From the NCBI GenBank assembly GCA_015478945.1, contig JABUQX010002324.1, forward strand, positions 88,253-152,252: a DNA stretch of 64,000 nucleotides. The letters are read 5' to 3'. The position numbers and the translations under genes are program-made. Source of the stretch: Trachelipus rathkii (lineage: Eukaryota > Arthropoda > Malacostraca > Isopoda > Trachelipodidae). Shown here piece after piece: positions 46,756-60,677 of this stretch. Positions within the stretch are counted from its first letter, which is position 1, and the number at the start of each line of letters is the position of its first letter. The notes below the pieces were generated by a model. The model did no database searches, was not told the DNA's origin, and saw only the letters and a list, made by a program, of their open reading frames with translations.

Positions 46756-46900
46756 GATTAATTATTATTTATTATTAATTAATTTTGAAAGATGGAGGAA
46801 GTAAATTGAAGATATGATAACTGATAATTTAGGAAAATAAATGAATATATTTAATAAGCTCTATCAGATCCACAAGATAAATACTTTTGCTTCTTCTAAA
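43355..46900. repeat. ATT-rich region with many (ATT)n arrays, left arm
   Basis: Nearly pure (ATT)n occurs at 43,627-43,690, 46,138-46,172 and elsewhere, embedded in ATT/TTA-rich sequence at 45,060-46,230. Ordinary sequence islands lie at 44,340-45,050 and 46,240-46,540. No gene: frames are Ile/Tyr/Leu simple-repeat translations. Confidence 0.7.
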
Positions 46901-46934
46901 ATAGATGATGAAACTTGAATAAACTATTTTCACC

Positions 46935-47425
46935 TGTCCTAAAATGATTAGAAGAAGAACCAATTACTTTTCTGGAAAATGATTTGTCCTGTAAGCTCTA
47001 ATGTACACTCACACTGGAGGGCATAACATCCTTTTTCAATACAGCTGATATATGTGAAGTTCTAGCTCTCTCCTCCTGTCATTCTGTTGATATCTTCCTT
47101 CTTGAGGACAACATTTTCTAACGAGAATTGATAATGATATCAACGTGAGGAGTTGCGAAAAGTATTAACTAGGACGTTATTAAACAGAAGTTCTCCGTCG
47201 GATGGAAGAGAAGACTTCTTAAGAAGATCTAGAAAGAATTGAGTATCTTACTGCATCATTAGGAGATGAGATCAAATAAAGGTGAATGAAGGAGAGAAGG
47301 CTTCGAATAACCTCACCTATAAACTGCTGTTTGGAGGAAGGATTGCTGAGATGTACATTCACAGCTTACCAAGACCAACTCACTTTATTAGGTGAATATA
47401 GTTCCCTTCTGCTCATTTTACATGT
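46935..47425. mobile_element. Fold-back element with ~150-bp inverted ends, left arm
   Basis: TAAAATGATTAGAAG..GAAC..TGTAAGCTCTAATGTACACTC at the left pairs with the reverse complement of GTACATTCACAGCTTACC..GTTC..TTCTGCTCATTTTA at the right. The pairing continues inward to the CACATATATCAGC / CACCTATAAACTGC region. The right-arm copy is at about 52,293-52,735. The Lys/Arg-rich frame at 47,286-47,468 has no domain. Confidence 0.55.
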
Positions 47426-47479
47426 TAGAAGAACTAAAAGGAAAAGGGAAAACTCCAAAAAACTGTAAGGGACACAAAT

Positions 47480-48050
47480 TTCAAAAATAATTTTCCTTGA
47501 TAATTAACTTATTAATTATAATATATTAAATATTAATTATTATTATTATATAATAATTATTATTATTATATATTACTTATCTTATATTATTATTATTATT
47601 ATTCATTATTATTAAATTATTTATTATTCATTTATTATTTATTCTTAATTCATATTAATTATTATTATATATTACATCTATTTATTAATTATTATTTATA
47701 ATATTATTATTATATCTTATTATGTAATTATTAATTATATTATATTACCATATTCTTACACATAATTATTGTTAAAACTCTTCACAAAAAAAAAGACTAT
47801 CTAAACATAATGTTATTTCTAAATTTAATCTCATTATTAAATTTTCAATCCAATTCTAATTTGCAATCCAAGCACTATTTATTCATTTTCAGATTAATTA
47901 CTATTTATTATTTATTTATATTATTATTATTATTAATTATATTTATTATTATTATTATTATTTATTATTATATATTATTAATCCTTATTATTATATATTA
48001 TATTTAATTGTCCAGTAGCACATTCTTAAAATGTAATTTAAATCAATTTA
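47480..48050. repeat. ATT/TTA-rich arrays, left arm
   Basis: Several (ATT)n segments, including 47,588-47,612 and 47,920-47,985. No coding sequence. Confidence 0.7.
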
Positions 48051-48054
48051 AATC

Positions 48055-48555
48055 ATAGGAATTGCAAATATGCAAATTATAATATCTAGAGCACAAATCT
48101 GATGTTAGATTTTGGGCCTTCATAGTCATCTGCTTATGAAGTGTGGCTGCTTGGTTGCTAGGTTTAGAGAGGGTTAGAAAACTTATAGATTCATGCCAAG
48201 TTTTTGATATACTTTACCCGATTTTAATAAAGTAAAAGAATAATTAATATTAATACAGAAGGCTGATGACTTCCCGCAAACGGCAAAGAGCATTGAAGTA
48301 AGGAACCACAAACAAGGATAGCCATTCAAGAGATCAACATTTCTATGACGTCCGCCAAAGAGTACCTTATTAGCGAGAACAGTCCCAATTAATGACATCA
48401 CTGCCAAAGGGTAAATAGAGCCCCGGGAATGGCCCGTCTATCCAGTATGATGAACCGACCTCGATTCGATGGGCGTCAATTTTAATTAGTTTTTGCTGTT
48501 TGTTTGTTGCTTTCGTTCTTTTTATGATGCGAGCGCGTTCGCGCTCCAACCGATC
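48055..48555. other. Well-matched non-repetitive arm segment near the axis
   Basis: Matches 51,228-51,665 in inverted orientation, including GCGAGCGCGTTCGCGCTC at 48,530-48,548 (itself near-palindromic) and CAAACCACAAACAAGGATAG-like words. No domain is readable in any frame. It is probably part of a non-coding repeat. Confidence 0.5.
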
Positions 48556-48559
48556 AATA

Positions 48560-48885
48560 GTTATATATATATACTAATACATAACCTATAGATAAATACC
48601 ATACTAACCCCACCTATATATACCATACCTATATATATATAATAAATATATATAGTATAATACTAACCATACCAAATACCTTATTAGCACATATAAGAAA
48701 CATATAAGTGCGTATATAAAACTACTAGTATTGTTCATTCTACACTACTAATATATTACTATATATAAATACTCACCTATATATATATAATATATATATA
48801 TATATATAATAAGTAATAAAACCAGATATATAATAAGTATATATATTATAATATATATATAATATATATCTATATATATATATAG

Positions 48886-48917
<32 letters not shown>

Positions 48918-51225
48918 ATATAATATATATATATAATATAATTATAAAATATACTAACACCAAATATCATCAATATATATATATACTATAATAACCACAT
49001 CAAAAATATATATACCTCACTATTACTAAATAAATAAATATAATATCCCTTTTAAAACAATATGCCTCTCTTAGACTCATGCTTTTGCGTTCTTCTTCTG
49101 TTCTAGCGCCTCTATATGACTGGGGATTCATGATTCTAAAATCTAAACACAAATGACTTTACTCAATAAAATATAAATAACATATAGTTCTCAAGGCTTC
49201 TAATTGAGATTCTCTCTTTTTTCTTAGTAAGTTCAAAGAGCAGTCACGGCCTACTGCAAAATGGAAAACGCCTTTAGTCAACTTATTTCTTTTGAAAATT
49301 TTGTAAACCTCTGAGGAGAAGTCGAATTCTGCTATTGCGGCTTTCCTGAAGTTTTACCTCCATTGCTTGAAAGTTTGCTAAATTGATGGCTTATTTTAGG
49401 AGCAAGCACCATTGTAGTGAGGCCGGAACTGAGATGTCGAGAAGAGAGTGTGGGAGACAAAAGATTTACCGAAACACAGAAGAGATTAACCAAGAATCAA
49501 TAGAGAAGAGAAAGACCAATCAACAAATTGCAGATAGGGAAGCACCTTTTAGTACAATTTGACTCGTTTTTCACCACCTGTCAAAATTTGGCTTAAGAGC
49601 AAAGTCTTGCCGATAAAGTAACGAACATTACTTTACATTTTTTACGCAACTAGTATATAATGGCTTTGTGTAATATTATATATATAATATATATATAATA
49701 TATATATATCTTAGGGAAGTAAATATTTATTATCATTGTTAGTAAATAAACAATAAATATATAAATATATTTAAGACTTTATTTTAAAATAAAGTTAATA
49801 TACCCTATATATATATATAATATAATATTAATAATATAATATATATACAAATATAATAATAAAACAATAGTATAATACACTATAATATAATAATATATAT
49901 AACTATATATATATAAACTAAATATCAAAAAATTATTCTAAATATACCTATATACATATAATATAATATATACTATATAATACTTATATAATATACTATA
50001 TAAGATAATACTATATAATGATTACACCAAAGCACTCAATTATTACGTTATAATTAACAATAAGATGTTCGTACTTACTGGAAGATCTTAGCGATAAGGC
50101 CCCAAATTTTAGACCATTACACAACGAGCAAATCCTGACCTATAAAAGGCTTCCCCAGCTGCTCTTGCTTGGCACTATCCTCCTACACTTATTCGCCTCA
50201 AATTCCATTCTATGATCCTCTGCCGCAATATTTCTTTTCTCCACTCTTATCATCACAACTCAGCCGCAAAACACATAACAGAAATTGTGCATTGCCTCTA
50301 CAGAAAGAAGATAATTGCGAATTACACAGAAAGTTCAAACTTCACAGCATAGGAGCATCAAAACAAATTCAGGCAAAAGCTCACCACGCCCACATACGCA
50401 GAAATCGACTCTCCTCAATTTATACAGAAAATTACTTCAAAAGAATAAATAAATGACAAGGCCTGTTAACACAAGGCAGAAAGACGACGTGGACGTGGCA
50501 TCTTAAGACCCTACTAAGCAAAGAACCGAGAGCACATTCAATAAGTTGAGATGTTGTCCATATTATACTAATTTATTGAGTAAATCATTTGCTTTAAATT
50601 TTAACCTCATATCCAAACTCATTACTAGGACGGAGGCCAAGAATAGAACAGACAACGAAGAACACAAAAGCATATACTACCAAGAACCACTTAATCCTAA
50701 AGGGATATAGTACTAAATAAGTAACCCTAAATAAATAGTATAAGAACACCACTACGATAGTAAGCTAAAAAATATATAATACCTACTATTATACAAAATA
50801 ATACTATACTACATATATAGAACTAATATGAGTACCTAAATATATCTACTATTATACCATATATATATATAACCCAAAAGTATAATAATATACCTCATAA
50901 AATAATATGATATAGATATATATAAATAATAACTAAAATATAAGTATATATAGTATATTATATATATATATATATATATGATATATTATATATCCTCACT
51001 AGTATATATATATATATATAATATATATATATATAATATAAATATCATATAAATTAGCTATAAACATTACTAATAATTTATATATAACTAATTATATATA
51101 TATATACTATATAATAAACTCATAAATATTATATATATATAATTATATATATATATATATAGTATAAAAATATAATGAAATACCCATATATCTATCTATA
51201 TAATATATATATATATATATATATA
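48560..51225. other. Inner part of the palindrome: TA-rich blocks and two diverged inner arms
   Basis: TA-rich blocks occur at 48,560-49,010, 49,670-50,020 and 50,760-51,225. Two ordinary segments (49,050-49,660 and 50,030-50,720) are recognisable but strongly diverged inverted copies near the axis: the reverse complement of 49,560-49,650 aligns with about 50,065-50,160 at words such as ATGTTCGT, CCAAATTTT and AAAAGG.GCTTCCC. The frame at 50,169-50,456 has no domain and is not called. Confidence 0.5.
49776..49795. other. Perfect 20-bp palindrome, inferred axis of the giant inverted repeat
   Basis: ACTTTATTTTAAAATAAAGT is its own reverse complement. The bases outside continue the dyad with a few indels (TTTAAG on the left, TTAATATA on the right). 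Its centre, 49,785.5, lies where the converging arms must meet. Confidence 0.6.
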
Positions 51226-51731
51226 GTTGTGAGCGCGAACGCACGCATCCAAATAACAGCAACGAAAGCAAACAAACCAAACAGCAAAAACTAAAATTGA
51301 CGCCATCGAATCGAGGTCGTCATCATACTGATGACGCCATTCCGGGGCTCTCATTTACCCTTTGCAGTGATGTCATTATATTACTGTTCTCTAATAGGTA
51401 CTTTGCGACGTCATAGAAATGTTGATCTCTGAATGGCTATCCTTGGTTTGTGGTCCTTACTAATGCCCCCTTTAAAAATAGCGGGAAGTATTTTCCTTCT
51501 AATTTTAATTCATATTCTTTACTTTAAAAATCTGCATATAAATATATCAAGAAACAGGATGATCTAATAGTTTTCTAACCCTCTCTAAACCTAGCAACCA
51601 AGCAGCCACACTTCATAAGCAGATGACTATGAAGGCCCAAAATCTAACATCAGATTTCAACTGATAGATATTATAAGAGGGATATTTGGTATACCTAGGA
51701 AATAAATTGATTTAATGAGCTCATTGAAGAA

Positions 51732-51866
<135 letters not shown>

Positions 51867-51957
51867 TTATATTTAGGAAAAATAATTTAACTTAATTAAT
51901 AATATTACATAAGATCAAATTAGAATAACATTATATTGTCTGGATATTCTTTTCCAT

Positions 51958-51975
51958 AATAATAATAATAATAAT

Positions 51976-52011
<36 letters not shown>

Positions 52012-52110
52012 TTAATAATATGCACGATATGATCGAAAAATTGAAAGATATTTACACGATGAACGGTATTACCATTTTATAATAATAATAATAATAACAA
52101 TTAAATATTC

Positions 52111-52207
<97 letters not shown>
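51958..52207. repeat. (AAT)n arrays, right arm
   Basis: Interrupted AAT at 51,958-52,012 and a pure run at about 52,111-52,206. Confidence 0.9.
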
Positions 52208-52292
52208 GTTAATACTTAGGAAAATTAATTTTTGAAATTTGTGTCCCTTCACAAGTTTTTGGAGTTTCCTTTTCTTTTAGTTCTTCTAAAAT

Positions 52293-52735
52293 GTAAAATG
52301 AGCAGAAGAGGAACTAATTCCACCTAATAAAGTGAGTTGTCTTGTAAGCTGTGATGTACACTCACATCCTTCTCCAAGCACAGTTTATAGGTGAGGTACG
52401 AGCTTCTCTCCTTCATTCACTTTATTGATATCATCCTCCTTGATGACAGTAAGAATCAATTCTTCTAGATCTTCTAAAGTCTTCTCATTCCATCCACGGA
52501 GACTTCTTGAATAACGCCCAGTATTTCGCACTCTCACGTGATACATTATCAAACGTATGAAATGTTGTCCTCAAGAAGGAAGATATCAACAGAATGACAG
52601 GAGGAGAGAAGCTCGAACTTCACATATAAGCTGTATGAAAAAGGATGTTATGCCCTCCAGTGTGAGTGTACATTAGAGCTTACAGGACAAATCATTTTCC
52701 AGAAAAGTAATTGGTTCTTCTTCTAATCATTTTAG
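52293..52735. mobile_element. Fold-back element, right arm
   Basis: Inverted counterpart of 46,935-47,425. TAAAATGAGCAGAAG at the left pairs with the complement of CTTCTTCTAATCATTTTA at the right. It has the same TGTACACTCACA words at both ends. Confidence 0.55.
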
Positions 52736-53062
52736 GACAGGTGAAAATAGTTTATTCAAGTTTCATCATCTATTTTAGAAGAAGCAAAAGTATAGAAAAG
52801 ATGAAGCAAATTGTGGAGTAAGAAAATTTCAAAATTTATTTTTCCTAAATATAAATTAACTGAATACACAGCAATACATTTTAAATATTTGGCGCACTTT
52901 CAATGAGGAGAGATAATAATAAATAATAATCAAGAATGGAATCATAATTAATAATCCAAATCAATATAGTTACTGTAATAGATACGAGTAATAATAATAA
53001 TAATAAATAAATAAGGTGAATGAATAATAATAATAAAATAATTGAATAATTGGCAGCACTTA

Positions 53063-53077
53063 AAAATAATAATAATA

Positions 53078-53161
<84 letters not shown>
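53063..53161. repeat. (AAT)n microsatellite, right arm
   Basis: About 100 bases, nearly pure AAT. The Tyr-repeat frame on the minus strand (52,881-53,168) is its translation. Confidence 0.95.
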
Positions 53162-53499
53162 CAACCAATCAAAACAATTTATTCAGAAGATTAACACTAC
53201 ACAAGGTAATTTAACGTTTTAGACCTAAAAAACAATATTATAATACATTTCTGAAAGGGGGAGACTGTTTGCCACACGCAGTTGTGTCCTTCATGCCTCA
53301 ATAATTAAAACTAATTAGGAATAAATATTAAGGAATGGAATAAAATGACTCTCGAGCGCTTTATGCAACCCAAAAACCAATTTGATTACAATTAGAAATA
53401 CATAATCAAAACATTTTTATAGATTATAGTTGGGGGAACGATAGTTTTTCAAAAAATAAGAATTAATAATTACCGAATAATGAAGGGGAGTCTCTCTAC

Positions 53500-53598
53500 T
53501 CACTAATAATAAAATAATAATTAATATAATTAAATATAATAATAATAATCAATATAATAATAATAATAATACATAATAAATAATACATAAAAAATATA

Positions 53599-53692
<94 letters not shown>

Positions 53693-54309
53693 TAATAAAA
53701 TAATAAAATGAATGAAATAATTAATCAATAATAATAAATAATAATATAATAATAATAAATTAATAATAATAATAATGATAAAATAATAACTATAAATGTA
53801 TTTTTCAAAATAAGTAAAAATAATTAGATAGTGCTTATAATAAAAGTTTATAAGAAAAATGGTTTAAAAATTTTTTATATAATGTTTTGTAGAAGAAATA
53901 ATAATAATTAAAATAATCAAATAATATAATAAATATGAAAGAAAAAATAAAGAATAAATCAATGAATAAGAATGGATCACTCAAAAAATAAATAATAATA
54001 ATAATAATAATAAATAATAATAATAATAATAATAATACATTAACAATAATTATAAAGAACTACTACTAGTACGAACAATTATTGTAATAATCATTGCAAT
54101 AGCAATAACTTATAAGTTGCAGCTATTAAAGAAAATATTCTACTAAACAATACTAACACAATTTTGAAGAGTAGTTGTATAAGGTAACAACAACCAAGGT
54201 AATGGTGGTTATTATTCTGATATTGATGATGATTAGCGTAATTATAAAATAATAATCGAATAAAAATGATAACCAGAATCATAATAATAATAATAAATAA
54301 TAAATAATA

Positions 54310-54377
<68 letters not shown>

Positions 54378-55790
54378 GTAATAATAAAATAATAATAATA
54401 ATAATGAATAATAGAAGGCAAAATATAACTTTAAATATAATGCAAATATTTTTATTGTAATATTTAATAAAATAATAATCATAAATTTATATTATATATT
54501 ACAAATAATAATGAATAATAATAATAATAATTAAATAAATAATAAAATAATAATAATGAATAATAATAATAATAATAATAAAAAATAATAATAATAATAA
54601 GAATAATAATAATTAATAATACATCGAGCAGGAAAATTTTTTTGAATTTGAGGCTTGCTGAGTCCTTCTTAATAAAAAAGCACAAGCCAATTATCAACAT
54701 TCAAGTATAAGGAAATGGAAAAATTTTTGAACATTTTTGAAAAAGAGTAAATACAAACTCTCTATTGATAAAATTATAGTAACTTATTAAGGATTTAGAT
54801 TTAACGTTAGTAAACAAAATTTTTATTTGTTTTTTCAAAGTTATAATTTTTAAATTTAGTACAAACGACGCCAACCGCCGGCAACCTGGCCTTCAAAATT
54901 TTATTACAGACGACATTTATTTGTTTCATCATCTTTTAATATTGTTCATAGAAACATTTCGTCTCTGATGAGGCCTGAAATAGCTAAGGCGAGATAGCTC
55001 ATTAAAAAGTTCAGAAAGGCATTGCCTTTGTCTCTCATAGAATGAAGTCCTAAAAAAATCAATCATGTAGCGGTTGATACCTTTAGGAAATGGGAAAAGC
55101 TTGCAAATCTCACATTAAATTAGAAAGCTGATATAAATTTCTAAAATATAATCACATAAATAATAATAATAATAATATAAAATAATAAATAATAAATGAG
55201 ATAATAGGATGATTAACGTCAATAAATAAATAAAAAAATAATAATAATGGGAATAGTAATAATAATTTTAATGAATGATATCTCAAATAATAAGTATAAT
55301 AACAATATGATATAATGAAAGGTAAATTAGAGAATCTCGCAAAAAAATTAGCTAGATAAGAAATCGAAACTAAAAATAAATAATAGATAAGTAATTGATA
55401 GGCACAAAAATAGTAATAAGATTAATAATAATAATGAAATAATAAATAATTTAATATATTAATAATAATAATAATAAGTAGATCATCCATAAATAAATAA
55501 ATAATAGATGAATAAATAAATTCATGAAATAAAGTAATAAACTCATTTACATGATTGTCCTAATGGTGGTACTGGTGTCAAAGATATAATAATATTTTAA
55601 ATTAGATAAAATACCAATAAGCTTAAATAAAAGGTCTTAATAAATTAACCATAAAATAAAATAAATAAAGGGGCTGTAATTAATAAATGAGATGAAATAA
55701 TATCCCCAATAATAAGGTATAATGTCAGTTATCGAATGAAGATCACCCAATAATTATAAAAAAAGGATCAGTTAGTATATTAAACTAGTG
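53500..55790. repeat. AAT-rich region with many (AAT)n arrays, right arm
   Basis: A pure array at about 53,598-53,695 and further ones at 54,000-54,035, 54,316-54,375 and 54,500-54,620. Islands of ordinary sequence lie at 54,060-54,270 and 54,620-55,140. It mirrors the ATT-rich left arm. No gene was recognised. Confidence 0.7.
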
Positions 55791-56000
55791 ATAGCGAGGA
55801 TTTCCGCATACGCAACTGCGTTCGATCTGCTATAAAGTTCTGCTGATCCACACGCATTTGAAAGAAGTGATGACATGTTTACTTCAATACCTTTTATCAT
55901 GACTTATCATCGAACCAAATTTCCTCTCCTTAATTCAATATTGTAATGTGCAAAATGACATAATACAGTGAAAAATGGATTCCTATCTCTTAAATATTTT

Positions 56001-56529
56001 GGTAATAGTAGCGCAGAAGGTCTTCACCCCGATTTTTATAAAATTCACAGGACATACTCTAAAAAAATAATAATGAAGAATGAAAAAACAAACGTGGCGG
56101 TCTCTTTAGGAAAAAAAGTTGCAGCCTTTCAAAGTTGTTAAAACTAATATAGACTTTTCATTTTTGATTCATCCAGGTTAGATCTCATTTCAGACCCCTT
56201 CTAGTTCAGGTTATAAGATGTTAATTTGTAAGATATACACAGAGAAAATATATGGAATAAATAGCTTACACTCTGTGATTTCATAGTACCTCGAACATAG
56301 AGGACCCTGAGTCCTCAAACACGAGAGCACGATGACCAAGCGAACCAATATACTGAATATGTTTTTGTAAGAAAGCCATGGGAAAAATATATACAAACTA
56401 ATCCCGATATATAATTTTATAAAAAGCTCAATTTTTTTTTACTTCATTATTATTTTTTTATAGTAATTTATCCTGCCGATTTTTATAAAAAATCGGAGGT
56501 GAAGCCCCTCTGCTCTAACATAATTACCA
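56001..56529. mobile_element. Fold-back/MITE element, right arm
   Basis: Inverted counterpart of 42,900-43,351 with the same ends. It is about 80 bp longer because of extra, poorly matching sequence at about 56,220-56,420. Confidence 0.7.
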
Positions 56530-56534
56530 ATAAT

Positions 56535-57600
56535 TAATAATTAAACTGAGATTAAAAACAATAAATTAGTTCTCCATTTCTCTGCGGACGTATCTATCTA
56601 TCTACAAATGATACCATGTGAAACAAATCAAACAAACTAACAGTCAATGATTGGATCATCTTTGCAAATAATATTGAAGCTCTTAAACGATATGTGAAAT
56701 TTTTAAAATCTAAATTATTCCAAAGCTTCCATTGCAGATGCTATTCAACTACTGATATGCTATATGTGTGTCAGAGTCATCATGTTCGAATGAAGATAAT
56801 AGCAAAATTCAAAATTATTACAAGACTGAAAGAAATATCCAAAACTAAAAGAAATTGATATGATATTTGAAACTTTAAAAGTATATGATATTTTCAAAGT
56901 AGCAAGAACTCATACAATAATGGTGCAAATCCAGTTTTTTTTGCCACATCTTTCGTAATAATAATAATGGTGAAAGACAATATTGATCAATTGTTTACAA
57001 AGCCGACTAAGCAACAAATTGCAGATGAAGCAAGAAGAAACTTTGGAGAATCAGCACTGAATATAAATAGAGAAACAATCAACCGATTCTACTGTAATTA
57101 CTGCGATGAATTTTCTCTTGGCAAAACGAATTGCCAATGAACAAGATATTGATTTAAAAACTAAAGTTGCTAAAATTGTTCGTTTGTATTTTTGTGGAAA
57201 AAAAAGCACAGAGTGTGGCAAATTCTCTCTAGTTATTTAAAATAAAAAGAAAATGTACAAAGATGAGTTAATTTCCTGGGCTTATATCTACCTTATTTTC
57301 CAGGAAGGAATGGACAGTCAATCTTGCGCTCGTAGTATATATTTTTACTGTTTTTTTTAATAATGTCTGCTTTTTAAAATTTTTTACCCAACGAGTTTGT
57401 TGTTTCACGCTACATAAGGTATGCCCTAATGGCCTAATCCATTTCCGAGTATTTTGTGCTCATAGTTTCGATAAGGTAAGAAATCTGAGTAATTGACGTT
57501 AATGTAGCTTTAACAATTTTGTTAGATATTGCTATTTTAGCAGTTATTGATAAGTTAAAACTTTGTTATGTTAGTATTTATTGGTGGCCAATATATTAGA
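56535..57600. other. Near-identical arm segment without assigned gene
   Basis: Mirror of about 41,835-42,890. A 44-codon frame (57,106-57,240 plus; mirrored at 42,196-42,330 minus) contains a CGKKSTECGK motif, but is too short and unsupported to call. No other feature was recognised. Confidence 0.35.
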
Positions 57601-57604
57601 GAGG

Positions 57605-58961
57605 TTAGGTTATCGCTGCCATCATTCTCATGCCATAAAATGTCTTATCGCCTTTAAGTGTCGTAACGTTGTGATCAATATTGTCCGCAGCAAAAATAAC
57701 TGTTCCATCTTCACCCTTTTTCTATGAGATCTCCACCAACAACTACTTATACGTTGCGTAAAAACTTTCTGATTTCTTGATAGGAACTACTAAAACCAAG
57801 ATGACTCAGTACATCAAAAAGGAACTGGGATCAGGCATGGGAATACACCAAAACCGAAAGTCCTATCTGCATTTGTGGTATGATAGCTCGTGGCGCACAC
57901 GCCTGCATTATACATTGAATAATGGCAGCTATGTTTCGAACATAGTAATTTTAATCTGGACGGAAGGTTTTTCAGACTTTTCTGCATATCCAAATCAACT
58001 GATGCGTGATAAAATTCTTTTTTTCCAAGACCAAATACTTTCTACTTTATATCACCTTTAATTAACTTTGCTGCTGTTTTTGCACTTCATCATTAAGATT
58101 CTGGTGACATTCATAATGGTCTCTTACTATAGACCTAACAGATTCTCTTACCACGACAATATACTTTTGGACTTGCTTTTCAATTAAAAATAATGATTTT
58201 CCAAAATGTTCAATAAGTTCTGATTTCAGGTATCGTGAACTGTATTCTTTCTCTTCAGTATGTTTCAAACGCCGGATCAATACTGAAATTACATCACTTA
58301 CTCTATGTAGTTCATCTTCATTTTCCTCTAGGTAAGAGCATACTTTTTCAAACGTTTTTGCTTGTGTTTCATTTTCAGGTCGACCAAGTTTTATCTTCTT
58401 TTGTCGTTGATCACTAATATTCCTGTATTTATAGGGAATACCGTTTCTGTTTCTGAAATTTACACTGCAAGATTGATGATACACACAGTCAGCTGCATGG
58501 AGGACACTTTTAAAATGTGCCAGGCGTCCATGTACATCAACAGACCACCTGTCATTAGTGTTCTTACATATTTGAAGTATTGCGTTGGAGAATATATCAG
58601 TCTTAACAGTGACAAATTATAACTTAAGGGTGTATTCTTCTCTGAAATCTACTAACTGTTCTCATAAAAAGCAATCAATTCCACTGTTAAAAACACCAAG
58701 AGTGGAACGGGATCTTTTCATTTTAACAGAGGGCTCAGATTCGATAGATGGTCTTCTTGCTGAAATTTGTGTATCTTTCTTGACTACGAAGCACTTCTGA
58801 CGCAAAGTTTGCACAAGATCTCCTGCAGGATCACAGAGGTTTGAAAAACTCTGTTTTCTAGTTTCGATGATTCCATCTGCACCTTTTCTCTGTATAAGCT
58901 TCAAATTATCTGATTACCTGTTCTTCTTACATAATATGCAAATAGGTTCATGAGCATCCAT
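57605..58961 (-). pseudogene. Broken gene of an unassigned invertebrate repeat-associated protein family, right arm
   Basis: Reverse-complement copy of 40,475-41,831 with almost no differences. Where the left copy has a TAG (40,544) this copy has CAG, opening a frame from about 58,904 to the next stop. Where the left copy has GAA (40,520) this copy has TAA (58,914-58,916). The frame equivalent to 40,952-41,374 (140 residues) is identical in both. The remaining description is that of the left copy. Confidence 0.6.
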
Positions 58962-58964
58962 TAT

Positions 58965-60633
58965 AAATACATATATTTATTTATATAAATTTATTTAATA
59001 TAGATATTTAGTTAGTACGTGAGCTGTACTGAATTTCAACAAATCTAAAGCCTGAAACAGAAAGAAAAGAAAACAGATTAATTTTCATGTTGAAGTTTAC
59101 TTTATAAAATAATTTAAAATTTATATACTAAATAATCTACTTTAAAATAAAAGGCATTAACACTGAAATCACAAGATATGCACTACACTGTTTCACGGTT
59201 AACACTAAAACTATAAGTTTTGTGCGTTTCTTTTATAAGATCAACGAACTACTTAGATCTTTATATTGAAAGCTTAGAACAGCCAGGCGTCTACGTCATC
59301 AAACAGTTACTATATCTTACGATGGAATTCGAAATAAAAGCAGAAATCGTCATTAAAATTAGTATCCGACCTAAAAGCATAAAAAATAATATAAAATTTA
59401 AACTCAGCATTAAAAATTAATTTTATAATTTGTGTCACAAGTCATTCACTTTCAAAGAATTCACGTTGCGATGGAGGCCATTTTGGAAAATTAAAGAAAA
59501 ATCAACTTTCCGTAGTAGCAATTTTGTCGGACTTTGGATATGTAAATCCCATTGGAATCGTTTCTGTTACTTTTTGTTCAAGGTTTGATGCTATTTTCTG
59601 TAAACTATATTACAAATATTCAGGTCATAAAGTCTTTTCGTAAATACAACATGTGTTAGTTTATAGAAATACAAAATAAAGCAATGACTATATGTTTGTC
59701 AGTATATTTCATGCGAAACGTTCATGCAATATTATATAATAATATACAAACTTTTATTAGTTTCCACATGCAATGAATTTATTTTATGTTATGTTTATGA
59801 AACATGCAAAGTTGTATACATTAAATGTTGGAACATATATAACTGATATAATTGATTACGGAGAGATGAGAGGGGTGGTGTGGGTAGTTTGTATTACTGT
59901 TTTACTGCTTTAGGGTCAATAAGGGAATAATTTTTTACCAAAAATTAAAAAAAAATTACCAAAACAAAAACAAAAAACAAGCAGACAAACATTGAAAGAA
60001 TAAATATTTCAATAAAGCAATAAAATGTTCTCAAGAAAATATTAGTTAGGTAAGTTAGGTTAAATCAGTTAGGTTATAGTTGTTTTTGTTAGGTTATGCT
60101 AGGATTTGTAGTCTTATGTTAAGTTTTGATATATCAATATTGGTACGTTAACAGCTGCTGATACGTTTTTATTGCGAGATAAAGTGTTTATTTAGAGCTA
60201 TTGAAATTATTGAAAAGTCAAATTAGATCACGTTTTTGTTAGGTATGATATTAAGTTAGTGTATACAAGACACCTTATAAAGTGATATGCTAAGTTAGAT
60301 TAAAAAAACTGGTAGTGTGTTAGACTGTGAAATTGTGTGGTAACTGTAAATGATTGGTTAAATATTTTATGATGATAGTGGGACTGATATTGTTAGGTAA
60401 GAAAATGGTAGATTAAGTTTTTTTTTTTTAGGTAATCTTAGGTTAACTACCTTTGATAAGTCAAAACCGCACTATCTGTCATTTAAAAACACTAACTGAG
60501 TGTTAAATAATATAGTGCCATATAAAAAAAGGATATTCATGAAGGGTTTGACCCAAAAGTCCCGGAAAATATATATATATTTATATATATATATATATAA
60601 CAAAGAACAATATATATATATAATATATATAAA

Positions 60634-60677
<44 letters not shown>

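Larger units (their letters stand above)
35693..49775 (+). repeat. Left arm of a giant inverted repeat (about 14 kb)
   Basis: The whole stretch recurs as its reverse complement in 49,796-63,994+ in collinear order. Matching landmarks, left and right: CCCACCTATA 35,689 / TATAGGTG 63,990; fold-back element 36,120 / 63,430; tRNA-like 36,040 / 63,500; broken gene 40,475-41,831 / 57,605-58,961; fold-back element 42,902 / 56,529; serial ATT arrays / AAT arrays; 48,060-48,555 / 51,228-51,665. Coordinate sums of paired points lie between about 99,436 and 99,770, so indels are modest. I could not align 44.35-45.05 kb convincingly with its expected partner. Confidence 0.9.

Noticed and set aside
52881..53168. 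Poly-tyrosine open frame on the minus strand
   Set aside because: Translation of an (AAT)n microsatellite.
57106..57240. 44-codon frame with a CGKKSTECGK motif, mirrored at 42,196-42,330
   Set aside because: Too short, no homologue recognised, and conservation reflects only the near-identical arm copy.
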